Below, piece after piece: positions 6,852 through 12,875 of a DNA stretch of 15,319 nucleotides. Below the pieces are notes generated by a model. It did not search any database and was not told where the DNA came from. It saw nothing but the letters and a program-made list of their open reading frames with translations. How positions within the stretch are numbered: position 1 is the first letter of the stretch; the number at the start of each line of letters is the position of its first letter. The DNA is from CAZLYK01 sp964563495 (GTDB taxonomy: Bacteria > Acidobacteriota > Blastocatellia > RBC074), in assembly GCA_964563495.1 (NCBI GenBank), contig CAZLYK010000134.1:1-15319 (forward strand), in the 5' to 3' direction. Position numbers and translations under genes: made by a program.

Positions 6852-7628
6852 ATGATGAAACGGATAGCCATGATTTTGTGCTTGACCATGATGGCGACGA
6901 TCGTCGTCGTCGCGCAGGACACTCCAAAAGCCGAGGCGCCAAAGGCCGAGGCCAAAGCCCCGGCGGCGTTGCCATCGGTTGACGAGATCCTCGACAAATA
7001 TGTTAAGGCCGTTGGCGGCAAAGAGGTAATCGAAAAACAGAATTCGCGGGTGGTCAAGGGTTCATTCGATATCGAGGCCATGAGTATGTCGGGTTCGTTT
7101 GAGAGCTACGCCAAGGCCCCGAACAAAACCACGACGATCGTGACGATACCGGGCTTCGGTGTGGTCAACCAGGTCTTCGATGGTGAGAAAGGCTGGTCGT
7201 CGGATCCGATGAGCGGATTGCGCGAACTGGCCGGGGCCGAACTCGCCGCGACCAAACGCGAAGCGGATTTCTATCGAGATATCAACCTGAAGAAGCATTT
7301 TCCGAAGATGGAGGTGAAGGGCCGGGAGAAGGTCGGATCTGCCGAGGCTTTTGTCGTCGAGGCGACCCCGGCCGAGGGCTCGCCCGAGAAGTTCTATTTC
7401 GATACCGTGACGAGCTTCCTCCTCCGCCAGGACTCCGAGCGGGACAACCCGCAGGGAAAGATGCCGGTCGAAGTTTATTTCGAAAACTACAAGGATGTCG
7501 ACGGCGTCAAAATGCCGCACACGATCCGCCAGGTGACCCCGATGTTCGCCATGACCATCAAATTCACCGAGGTCAAGAACAACGTCGCGGTTGAAGACTC
7601 GAAGTTCAACAAGCCCTCGGGCCAATAG
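6852..7628 (+). CDS. Secreted LolA/outer-membrane-lipoprotein-sorting-like protein
   Basis: This is a 258-aa protein. A signal peptide (hydrophobic 5-20, likely cut after VVA21-Q) is followed by an Ala/Lys/Pro-rich spacer at 25-41, then a mostly beta domain. Features such as VDEILDKYVKAVGGKEVIEK, a central FDGEKGWSSDP segment and a late VEVYFENYKDVDGVKMPHTI segment are typical of the LolA/LolB-like half-barrel proteins that bind lipid-like ligands in the periplasm. True LolA function is not implied: such paralogues are common secreted proteins of unknown cargo. The start is well supported by AAGGAAGG a few bases upstream; a second ATG follows immediately. It is 61 bp after the S41 gene and probably co-transcribed. 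It is followed by a perfect 14-bp stem. Confidence 0.72.
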   Translation: MMKRIAMILCLTMMATIVVVAQDTPKAEAPKAEAKAPAALPSVDEILDKYVKAVGGKEVIEKQNSRVVKGSFDIEAMSMSGSFESYAKAPNKTTTIVTIPGFGVVNQVFDGEKGWSSDPMSGLRELAGAELAATKREADFYRDINLKKHFPKMEVKGREKVGSAEAFVVEATPAEGSPEKFYFDTVTSFLLRQDSERDNPQGKMPVEVYFENYKDVDGVKMPHTIRQVTPMFAMTIKFTEVKNNVAVEDSKFNKPSGQ

Positions 7629-7634
7629 AGAAAC

Positions 7635-7667
7635 AGGCAGGATGAACAGGAGATGTTCATCCTGCCT
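7635..7667. repeat. Inverted repeat, perfect 14-bp stem (ACAGGAT family, copy 2)
   Basis: AGGCAGGATGAACA (7635-7648) and TGTTCATCCTGCCT (7654-7667) form a perfect 14-bp stem with the 5-nt loop GGAGA. It begins 6 nt after the LolA-like stop and ends 15 nt before the BMC ATG, immediately upstream of that gene's ribosome site. Folding here could separate expression of the two genes. Confidence 0.75.
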
Positions 7668-7682
7668 CTCAGAAGGGTGATT

Positions 7683-8021
7683 ATGGAAGCACTGGGAATG
7701 ATCGAATGCCGCGGGCTGGTGGCGATGATCGAGGCGGCGGATGCGATGGTCAAGGCGGCCAACGTCAGGCTGGTCGGGTATGAAAAGATCGACGCCGGTC
7801 TGGTCATCGCGATTGTCCGCGGCGAGGTCGGCGCGGTCAAAGCCGCGGTCGAAGCGGGCTCGGCCGCCGCCTCGAAGGTCGGCGAGGTCGTCTCGACCCA
7901 CGTCATCCCGCGTCCAGACGGGGAAGTCGACGAGGGAATCCCGGTCCTCGTCACCGGCGAGACCAATCGCAAACCGATCAGCGGCTCAGTCCGCCCGCGA
8001 AAAGAGAATAGACAGGATTGA
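7683..8021 (+). CDS. Bacterial microcompartment (BMC-H) hexameric shell protein, PduA/EutM type
   Basis: This is a 112-aa protein with one canonical BMC domain at about 1-90: MEALGMIECRGLVAMIEAAD, NVRLVGYEKIDAGLV, IVRGEVGAVKAAVEAG and HVIPRP, very close to PduA/PduJ/CcmK-type shell proteins. These assemble as hexamers tiling the microcompartment facet. The pore loop reads K-I-D37-A38-G39, where PduA has K-I-G-S-G, so the pore lining differs. The start at 7683 is set by homology and by AAGGG upstream; the frame is open to 7653 but that part lies inside the hairpin. The last residues (about 95-112) are a non-conserved basic tail. The final NRQD and the stop codon are written by the next inverted repeat. 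No other shell gene, vertex protein or signature enzyme is visible within the window, so it is an orphan. Confidence 0.93.
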   Translation: MEALGMIECRGLVAMIEAADAMVKAANVRLVGYEKIDAGLVIAIVRGEVGAVKAAVEAGSAAASKVGEVVSTHVIPRPDGEVDEGIPVLVTGETNRKPISGSVRPRKENRQD

Positions 8022-8082
8022 CCGGATTTGACCGGATCGAGTCCGGTCAAATCCTGAAAAAATCCGGTCAATCCTGTCTATT
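8007..8082. repeat. Inverted repeat, perfect 23-bp outer stem plus inner stem (ACAGGAT family, copy 3)
   Basis: The outer arms at 8007-8029 and 8060-8082 are exact reverse complements over 23 bp and begin AATAGACAGGATTGACCGG. Inside is a second 9-bp stem, TTGACCGGA (8028-8036) with TCCGGTCAA (8042-8050). GGATTTGACC-type direct repeats recur about every 10 bp. The left arm overlaps the last 15 nt of the BMC gene and supplies its TGA stop. It could act as a transcript-end stem for that gene. Confidence 0.85.
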
Positions 8083-8085
8083 CCG

Positions 8086-8235
8086 ATGAGCCCGGTCTCA
8101 GAACTTGCTGGTATTGCTTTAACGGCTGATTTGAAGCAGACTGTCAGGCGTCTTTTGGCCGAAGACTTTATCCCCCCATCCCCCCAGCTAAACAAAAACA
8201 GAATAGCCGAAGTTGCCCCCGGACTGTCGGGTTGA
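8086..8235 (+). CDS. Possible 49-aa small protein (weak)
   Basis: This short open frame starts with ATG right after the inverted repeat and stops 16 nt before the next gene's ATG. It reads MSPVSELAGIALTADLKQTV and continues with RRLLAEDFIPPS. The amino-acid mix looks protein-like, with a possible short amphipathic helix. No ribosome site is visible, because the repeat arm lies upstream, and codon third positions are only about half G/C. It could be a decayed remnant or chance. The 8083-8251 spacer otherwise holds nothing I recognise. Confidence 0.22.
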   Translation: MSPVSELAGIALTADLKQTVRRLLAEDFIPPSPQLNKNRIAEVAPGLSG

Positions 8236-8251
8236 TCAATGGAGGAACTTA

Positions 8252-8494
8252 ATGAACGTTGTTCTCGAACAGAAGCTCAAAGAGTTGATTGAAGAGTCAG
8301 TCCGTTGTGGATCACCCGCAACTTTTATGGTTCTAAACCAATTGCTGGCTTCCCATCTGAACGGAAAACATCACAAGTTCGCCAAACATTGCAGCCAATT
8401 TTCTGCTTACGACCAGGTGGGTATTGAAATGAACGCATCAATCGACTCCAACGATGAGACGGAGGATGCGATCAGGGGCAACTATATTCACTGA
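8252..8494 (+). CDS. Small hypothetical protein (80 aa)
   Basis: This is an 80-aa protein I do not recognise. The first half (VLEQKLKELIEESV, FMVLNQLLASHLN) looks helical. There is a His/Lys-rich stretch around residues 37-45 and an acidic tail (SNDETEDA). No signal peptide, membrane helix or cysteine motif is present. The start at 8252 is chosen because GGAGG lies 6 nt upstream; a longer in-frame start at 8213 lacks a ribosome site. Base composition looks a little less GC-rich than the genes upstream. It converges on the minus-strand gene ending at 8509, with only 14 bp between the stop codons, so the two transcripts probably overlap at their 3' ends. Confidence 0.6.
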   Translation: MNVVLEQKLKELIEESVRCGSPATFMVLNQLLASHLNGKHHKFAKHCSQFSAYDQVGIEMNASIDSNDETEDAIRGNYIH

Positions 8495-8508
8495 ACTCAA
8501 GATTCAGG

Positions 8509-9450
8509 TCAGTAGACGTGGATCAGTCCGCCTTCGAAATTAGACTTGAGGCCGTAAGACTGTCCGCCGTCGAGTAAATTGAATGTGACCAGAGCATTTA
8601 AGCGGTAGTCTCCGGGCGGCAATTTGTTGCAAGCGATATTCATGGCTGCGCCCTCATCGGGGTTGAGATACCCTTCAGCCGCTCCGATCTCAAATTTATG
8701 GGATCTACCCAGACTTTTTGCGCTGACCATGGCGCGATAGCCGACTCGATTATCCGTATAAGCATTGAGCTCGGCCAAATTCATGGTCAGGCGAACCTGG
8801 TAGGGCTCGGTTTCTCTGAGCGAAAAGGTGTGGGCACTTTGCGATCCCGATAAGACCTCGAATTTGCTCAGTAGCGGAGATTCCGGTTTTTGAGCTGGAG
8901 GCTGATCGGTTGCCGACGGCTTAACCGGCTCACTCACAGTTGCTTGTTCGGGCGCCCGGGCAGAAGAGGGTTTGGGAGCTGGTATCTTCAGCTTCCCGCG
9001 CTGGACTACGAAGTTTGCCAATCTCTCCGGATCCCAGCCGGTCCATGTCTCTTCGGAATCTTTCTCCGTCGTCTCAATGTGCATGACCCGCGTTTGTTGA
9101 ACCTCATTCGATTGATTCAGTTTTAGTTCAAGAACAAAGGACGTATATTGCTCGGCGGTTTCAGCATCGGCCAACGTGGATTGCGCTCTGATCTTTTCCG
9201 CTTCATCTGCCAGCTTGCGCGCCTGCCCGATCCAATCGTCCCGCTTGATCCGTTCAATCGTCAGGTCAGGTTCTTCACCGATCTTGGCCAGGATCTCCTG
9301 GGCAGTCAGATCCGCCAGTTGAGCGAATTTGAGAATACCGGCCTGGTGAAGCTTGACTTTGAAGTTTCTGGTCAAGCCGTTGATCATTCTGAAATCATCT
9401 GCTTTGGAATGCGCTCTGCCTGCCGGCGGTTGCGGGTTTTTGCTTGGCAT
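8509..9450 (-). CDS. HhH-like / shared middle module / beta-sandwich protein (cluster D paralogue 1)
   Basis: This is a 313-aa protein, not assigned to a named family. Residues 17-57 (DDFRMINGLTRNFKVKLHQA then GILKFAQLADLTAQEILAKI) resemble the helix-hairpin-helix 'poly-HhH' pattern seen in DNA-binding or protein-interaction domains. A helical stretch follows to about 90. A middle module at 100-152 (QQTRVMHIETTEKDSEETW, then TGWDPERLANFV) matches a module in 12038-12829. After a Pro/Ala linker (153-192) comes a C-terminal beta-sandwich-like module (about 195-313) with EPYQVRLTMN, GYLNPDEG, LPPGDYRLNALV and a final GGLIHVY strand. No signal peptide. The start has a purine-rich GGGAGAGAGG site upstream. 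It is the last gene of the minus-strand cluster, separated from the 147-aa gene by an inverted repeat. Function unknown; cytoplasmic localisation is inferred. Confidence 0.75.
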   Translation of the reverse strand: MPSKNPQPPAGRAHSKADDFRMINGLTRNFKVKLHQAGILKFAQLADLTAQEILAKIGEEPDLTIERIKRDDWIGQARKLADEAEKIRAQSTLADAETAEQYTSFVLELKLNQSNEVQQTRVMHIETTEKDSEETWTGWDPERLANFVVQRGKLKIPAPKPSSARAPEQATVSEPVKPSATDQPPAQKPESPLLSKFEVLSGSQSAHTFSLRETEPYQVRLTMNLAELNAYTDNRVGYRAMVSAKSLGRSHKFEIGAAEGYLNPDEGAAMNIACNKLPPGDYRLNALVTFNLLDGGQSYGLKSNFEGGLIHVY

Positions 9451-9468
9451 GGCCTCTCTCCCTGGATC

Positions 9469-9572
9469 AAATAGACGAGATCAACAGGATTTTCAGAGGA
9501 TTAAACAGGATTTGTCCGGCTTGGCTTTATTCTGGTTTGATCCTGCAGAAGTCCTGTTAATCCCGTCTATTT
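9469..9572. repeat. Long imperfect inverted repeat (ACAGGAT family, copy 4)
   Basis: The arms at 9469-9501 and 9540-9572 match in 26 of 33 positions as reverse complements. Both arms begin AAATAGACG on their outer side and carry ACAGGA units about every 10-15 bp (AACAGGAT, AGAGGAT, AACAGGAT). The plus strand ends in seven to eight T residues after the stem. It lies between two minus-strand genes and nearly fills their intergenic space. Confidence 0.75.
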
Positions 9573-9576
9573 TTTT

Positions 9577-10020
9577 CTAGTTGATGAACTGCAACATCTT
9601 GCCGTCATCGTAGCCGGCCGTCCCGGTCGGTCCCGGATTGAGCTGGATGATGGTCACGACCAGCTTGTAAAGACCGGCATCCTGATTCAGGACGGTATTC
9701 GCCGCAGGGGCGGCGATACTGGCCTGGTAGGTATATTCCCCCGTCGCCGGGTTTAATACCCCCGTTGCCAGTCCAACGGTTTGGGCTGTTCCCACCTGTC
9801 CTTCGAACCCGTCGCCCATCGATTCAAGAAACGCCCTCACTTCCCAGTTGCCGCCAAGGCCGCCGGCCATAAAACCACTCGTCTTCCACAAGACCTGAAT
9901 GGTGTAGGGAGTGTTTCTCGAGATGACCGTGGTCGGCAATGGACCCGGGCTCAGAATGTTGATGGCGGAGACTTCACCTTTGAAGACTGCTGCATTGTCT
10001 GCTGGTTGAAATTCGGTCAT
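9577..10020 (-). CDS. 147-aa beta-sandwich protein (cluster D, stand-alone module)
   Basis: This is a 147-aa protein with no assigned family. It is almost entirely beta-rich: TPYTIQVLWKTSG (37-49), NWEVRAFLESMG, GVLNPATGEYTYQASI, GLYKLVVTIIQL and a final DGKMLQFIN strand. This order (PYxxxV, then a long strand pair, then xLNPxxG, then GxYxL, then a last strand) matches the C-terminal modules of 8509-9450 and 12038-12829. I therefore read it as a stand-alone copy of that module, with an N-terminal extension of about 30 residues. No signal peptide or cysteines. The start has a strong AGGAGG 8 nt upstream. A sigma-54-like promoter sits about 210 bp upstream at 10227-10243. Role unknown; a ligand or partner-binding module is a guess. 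Confidence 0.72.
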   Translation of the reverse strand: MTEFQPADNAAVFKGEVSAINILSPGPLPTTVISRNTPYTIQVLWKTSGFMAGGLGGNWEVRAFLESMGDGFEGQVGTAQTVGLATGVLNPATGEYTYQASIAAPAANTVLNQDAGLYKLVVTIIQLNPGPTGTAGYDDGKMLQFIN

Positions 10021-10226
10021 TGTATTTTTCCTCCTAGAGTCAGTTTCAGTCTAATTGCTCACGGCTCACTTGAGACGCGAGAGGCCGATTAACCAAAACC
10101 GCGTCACTAAACGAGGATAGTCTCAGATGACAAATGAAGAGATGACCTTGAAGGCTTCTTCTGCTGTCCGGCTGGCTGAGAGACCCGACAAGCAACGTGT
10201 TTTTCTGGCTATGCCTGCCCTCTCTT

Positions 10227-10243
10227 ATCCAATTCCCGTGCCA
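10227..10243 (-). promoter_or_regulatory. Candidate sigma-54 promoter (-24 TGGCACG, -12 TTGG)
   Basis: On the minus strand the sequence reads TGGCACGGGAATTGGAT. The -24 element TGGCACG is a perfect match and the spacing of 10 bp between the GG of -24 and the GG of -12 is correct. The -12 element is TTGG instead of the consensus TTGC, one mismatch at an important base. It points towards the 147-aa gene at 10020, leaving a leader of roughly 195 nt. The adjacent gene encodes a sigma-54 activator, which makes the assignment more attractive. Confidence 0.4.
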
Positions 10244-10262
10244 CAGGTCTGATCGCGATTTT

Positions 10263-10284
10263 CCGGGCTAAACGCCCGGTTTTT
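10263..10284 (+). terminator. Terminator-like hairpin, plus-strand orientation
   Basis: CCGGGC (10263-10268) and GCCCGG (10274-10279) make a 6-bp GC stem with the 5-nt loop TAAAC, followed by TTTTT. The T-run is on the plus strand, while both flanking genes are on the minus strand. It would block antisense transcription and cannot end the activator's transcript by the usual mechanism. Confidence 0.35.
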
Positions 10285-10403
10285 GGCCGATCACGACGGT
10301 CGTTTCGGATAAGATTGTCCTGCCTTTCTCCGCTCGTTAAATTTAAAGCCCGTCTGATCATCAAGTTGGCGCCAGGATATTAATGTCCTATCTCGGAGAG
10401 GCC

Positions 10404-11807
10404 TTATGCTTTCTTTCTGAACCTCTCGACATCGATCCCGAGCTTGCGGATGAGCTCAAAAAATGCGCGGCGATCCTTTTTTGCTGCTTCGGCCGCTTTG
10501 GTGATGTTGCCCTGATAGACGAGCAGGAGGCTCTGAATATAGGTCCGTTCGAATTGCCGGACCATTTCATCCTTCATCTCCTGATATGACCTGGGAGTTG
10601 TCGTGGGGAGCGAGATATCGCTGCTGCGAATAATCGTCTGTTCCGCAAAAGCGACGGCGCGACCGACAACGCATTCCAGCTCCCGGACGTTGCCGGGCCA
10701 GTCATAGAGGCTCAGTTTGACCAGGGCGTCGGGAGTAAAACCATAAACGTTTTTGTTGTATCGCTCTACGAATTGGCCGAGGAAATTTGCGGCCAGCAAT
10801 GGGATATCTTCCCGTCTTTCCCGCAGCGGCGGCAGCGAGATCGGGATCATGTTCAAGCGATGATAGAGATCTTCGCGGATCTTGCCGGCGCGAACAGCGT
10901 TTTCGATATTGACGTTGGTTGCGGCGATGACGCGGACATCGGCGACACGTGTTTTGGTGGAACCGACAGGGCGATACTCTTTTTCCTGAAGAAAGCGCAG
11001 GAGCTTGACCTGCGCCAGCAGGGGAAGGCTGTCCAGTTCGTCCAGGAATAGAGTGCCGCCCTCGGCTTCCCGGATCATTCCAATCTTGGACGATACTGCT
11101 CCGGTAAATGCGCCTCGTTCGTGGCCGAACAACTCGCTCTCGACCAGATCGGTCGGGATCGAGCCGCAGTTGACCGTAATAATCTCCCTGCCGGATCGCG
11201 TGCTGAGCTGATGGATAGCCCTGGCGCAGACCTCTTTCCCGGTGCCGGTTTCTCCCGAGATCAAGACCGTTGCATCCAGGTTGGCGATCATCGGAAGTTT
11301 TCTGGTGGCGGAAAGAAAGGCCGGGCTTTCACCGATTAATGGCCGAGGGAGGCCGTGGGCATGCTTTGACCTGGATGAAAATGTCTCTCCCCAGCAGGTC
11401 TGTTCGAGCAACCGCCAGAGCCGGGGTAGTATTTCGGCCCGCCGGAAGGGCGTCGTGATGAAATCGGCCACCCCGAGCTTGACCATTTCGAACATCTCAT
11501 CCGGGGTCTCGACGTCTGTCGCGACGACCACCGGTGGGTCGAGCGGCTCACGGCGCAACGATTGGAATAGAGATTTCGCCTGCTTCAGAAAATTCCAGGG
11601 TGAGATCAGAAAGATCACGGCCGGTCTTAAGCGTAAGACCGGTTCGAGCGATTTACCGGTAAATGATTCGTCACCGTTAACCCTGGTGATCGATTCCTGT
11701 TCGAGTCTGAACTCGTGATCGGAGTTTGATTCTAGAATTCCGCGCAGATGACCACTCAGCTCGCTCGACGGGGTCATCTCGAGGAGTAGGATCTTAGCTG
11801 GTTTCAT
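10404..11807 (-). CDS. Sigma-54-dependent enhancer-binding protein (NtrC family) with degenerate receiver
   Basis: This is a 467-aa transcriptional activator. Residues 1-135 have the shape of a response-regulator receiver, but the acidic pocket is replaced (LLLEMTPS), the phospho-aspartate site reads FLISP (67-70, Ser instead of Asp) and the conserved Lys before Pro is Thr (TTPF, 118-121), so phosphorylation is unlikely. The AAA+ domain is intact: Walker A GETGTGKE (185-192), the sigma-54 loop GAFTGA (232-237), Walker B GGTLFLDELD (250-259), sensor ATN (296-298) and REDLYHR arginines. A FIS-type helix-turn-helix closes the protein (about 433-459). It should activate RNA polymerase with sigma-54 from upstream sites. 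It has its own sigma-70-like promoter at 11898-11926. It sits inside cluster D and probably controls neighbours; the signal it senses is unknown. Confidence 0.93.
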   Translation of the reverse strand: MKPAKILLLEMTPSSELSGHLRGILESNSDHEFRLEQESITRVNGDESFTGKSLEPVLRLRPAVIFLISPWNFLKQAKSLFQSLRREPLDPPVVVATDVETPDEMFEMVKLGVADFITTPFRRAEILPRLWRLLEQTCWGETFSSRSKHAHGLPRPLIGESPAFLSATRKLPMIANLDATVLISGETGTGKEVCARAIHQLSTRSGREIITVNCGSIPTDLVESELFGHERGAFTGAVSSKIGMIREAEGGTLFLDELDSLPLLAQVKLLRFLQEKEYRPVGSTKTRVADVRVIAATNVNIENAVRAGKIREDLYHRLNMIPISLPPLRERREDIPLLAANFLGQFVERYNKNVYGFTPDALVKLSLYDWPGNVRELECVVGRAVAFAEQTIIRSSDISLPTTTPRSYQEMKDEMVRQFERTYIQSLLLVYQGNITKAAEAAKKDRRAFFELIRKLGIDVERFRKKA

Positions 11808-11897
11808 TACCCTTGCACCTCTGGTCGCACTGGCGCACTACAGGGGGGTACCTGATATGCATTCGGATTCCAGTGACAAGTTGGCTGAGACAAAAAC

Positions 11898-11926
11898 ACT
11901 ATATGCAATTTTAATTAAATATTCAA
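11898..11926 (-). promoter_or_regulatory. Sigma-70-type promoter for the activator gene (TTGAAT-17-TATAGT)
   Basis: On the minus strand a -35 TTGAAT (11921-11926) and a -10 TATAGT (11898-11903) are separated by exactly 17 bp of AT-rich sequence. Transcription would start near 11891, giving a leader of about 85 nt before the ATG at 11807. The good hexamers, spacing and position suggest that the activator is transcribed separately from the genes upstream. Confidence 0.6.
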
Positions 11927-11936
11927 AGCATTTTTT

Positions 11937-12021
11937 ATAGACAGGATAAACAGGATTTATGCAGGATGTAACAAGATAGGTTCTTGTTACATCCTGCATA
12001 AATCCTGTTTACCCTGTCTAT
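11937..12021. repeat. Near-perfect 40-bp inverted repeat (ACAGGAT family, copy 5)
   Basis: The arms at 11937-11976 and 11982-12021 are reverse complements with one mismatch in 40 and a 5-nt loop, TAGGT. The outer ends read ATAGACAGG. CAGGAT occurs at 11942, 11951 and 11962 within the left arm. It lies between the stop of the two-domain protein (12038) and the activator promoter. As RNA it would form a very long hairpin able to stop transcription or recruit RNase III. Confidence 0.88.
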
Positions 12022-12037
12022 TTGTCTAGCGGTGGGA

Positions 12038-12829
12038 TCAAAGCTCGACGCGGATGATGGGTCCTTTTGCTAAAGCATTCGTCTCGAAAGGTGGGAACAG
12101 CCTCGCCGCGACGTAAATTTGATATCGTCCCAGGGGAGGAGCCGGGAAGCTTTGCCCGATTTTGTAAATCAGCCCATCGGGACTCAACCGGCCGGTTTGA
12201 GACGAGACGAGGGTGGATTGATCGGTTTGCAGATCGACCAGATAAAGCTCCACCTGGAAAGGCAACTGCTTTTCGGTCAGCCCCAGCGCCGCTTCGGAAA
12301 TCCTGATCGAGCATTCAGTTTGGAGTTTTCTGGACTCCGGGCCGGTGAATCTGCCAGGCAAGCCGGAGGCTGCCGCCCTCGATTCGGAGACCTCTAAATC
12401 GATCACCTCCAGAAGAGGGCGGGGAGGAGTTTCAGGCCCCTTCGTCTCAATCTTTTTTACCGCGGGCTTTGGTTGAGCCTCAGCCGGGAGCGCCGGGCCC
12501 GCCTGATCAGAAATCCATCGGACGAGCTGGTCATGGACAACGCCATCCCAACGGTCGTTCTTTTCCCCCTCGTAGTGGATGACCCGCGTCTGAAGCCGTT
12601 TCTCACCGCTTTTCGTCACCTCATAGCCGAAAGAGACGTGGAAATTGGCGAGCTCGACAAAATCCTTCTCCCAGAGTTTTTCGTTTTGACGCCGCTTACT
12701 TTGGGGAGCCTGTTTCTTTGACTTTTCCATATTCTTTTGGCCGCCTGCAGATGGTTCAAATTTCGGAGCACGATCGGTTCCCGGATCAATTTGATCGGCA
12801 TTGACAGTATCGAAATTGTTTGAAGTCAT
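12038..12829 (-). CDS. Two-module protein with beta-sandwich C-terminus (cluster D paralogue 2)
   Basis: This is a 263-aa protein, family not recognised. The N-terminal 50 residues are polar and basic (MEKSKKQAPQSKRRQNEK at 34-51), probably disordered. A module at about 56-109 (FVELANFHVSFGYEV, LQTRVIHYEGEKNDRW, DGVVHDQLVRWI) aligns with 100-152 of the 8509-9450 protein: QTRV-M/I-H, acidic run, W-x-G and L-x2-F/W are shared. After a Pro/Lys linker the C-terminal region (about 138-263) matches the shared beta-sandwich: FQVELYLVDL, GRLSPDG, GRYQIYVAARL and a final GPIIRVEL strand. Unlike its paralogue it lacks the HhH segment. The ATG at 12829 is preferred over a GTG at 12841 because GAGG lies about 8 nt upstream. 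It is 46 bp after the 84-aa gene and likely co-transcribed. No signal peptide. Confidence 0.75.
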   Translation of the reverse strand: MTSNNFDTVNADQIDPGTDRAPKFEPSAGGQKNMEKSKKQAPQSKRRQNEKLWEKDFVELANFHVSFGYEVTKSGEKRLQTRVIHYEGEKNDRWDGVVHDQLVRWISDQAGPALPAEAQPKPAVKKIETKGPETPPRPLLEVIDLEVSESRAAASGLPGRFTGPESRKLQTECSIRISEAALGLTEKQLPFQVELYLVDLQTDQSTLVSSQTGRLSPDGLIYKIGQSFPAPPLGRYQIYVAARLFPPFETNALAKGPIIRVEL

Positions 12830-12875
12830 AACGAGCCTCACGACTTGTGATCATTGTTTTCGGGCCGGGCGCGTT

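Larger units (their letters stand above)
10021..10403. other. 383-bp intergenic region between the activator and the 147-aa gene
   Basis: No gene is supported here. It contains the ribosome site of the 147-aa gene, a sigma-54-like promoter on the minus strand, a compact GC hairpin with a plus-strand T-run, and a 16-bp near-palindrome AGGATATTAATGTCCT (10374-10389) 15 bp below the activator's stop. The spacing leaves room for upstream activator sites between 10243 and 10403. I can see no clear pair of matching operators. Confidence 0.7.

Noticed and set aside
6314..7081. 255-aa minus-strand open frame over the S41 and LolA-like gene junction
   Set aside because: It is antisense to two genes with clear signal peptides and motifs, and lacks a domain of its own.
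7653..7682. N-terminal extension of the BMC shell protein
   Set aside because: The extra 10 residues are encoded inside the hairpin and its flank. The homologous protein start MEALGM at 7683 has its own AAGGG ribosome site.
7062..7901. 279-aa minus-strand open frame
   Set aside because: It runs antisense across the LolA-like gene, a perfect hairpin and the BMC gene, both of which are well supported. Its composition is Arg/Asp-rich without motifs.
10263..10284. Rho-independent terminator of the sigma-54 activator gene
   Set aside because: The T-run is on the plus strand, whereas the activator is on the minus strand. It cannot serve that gene in the standard way.
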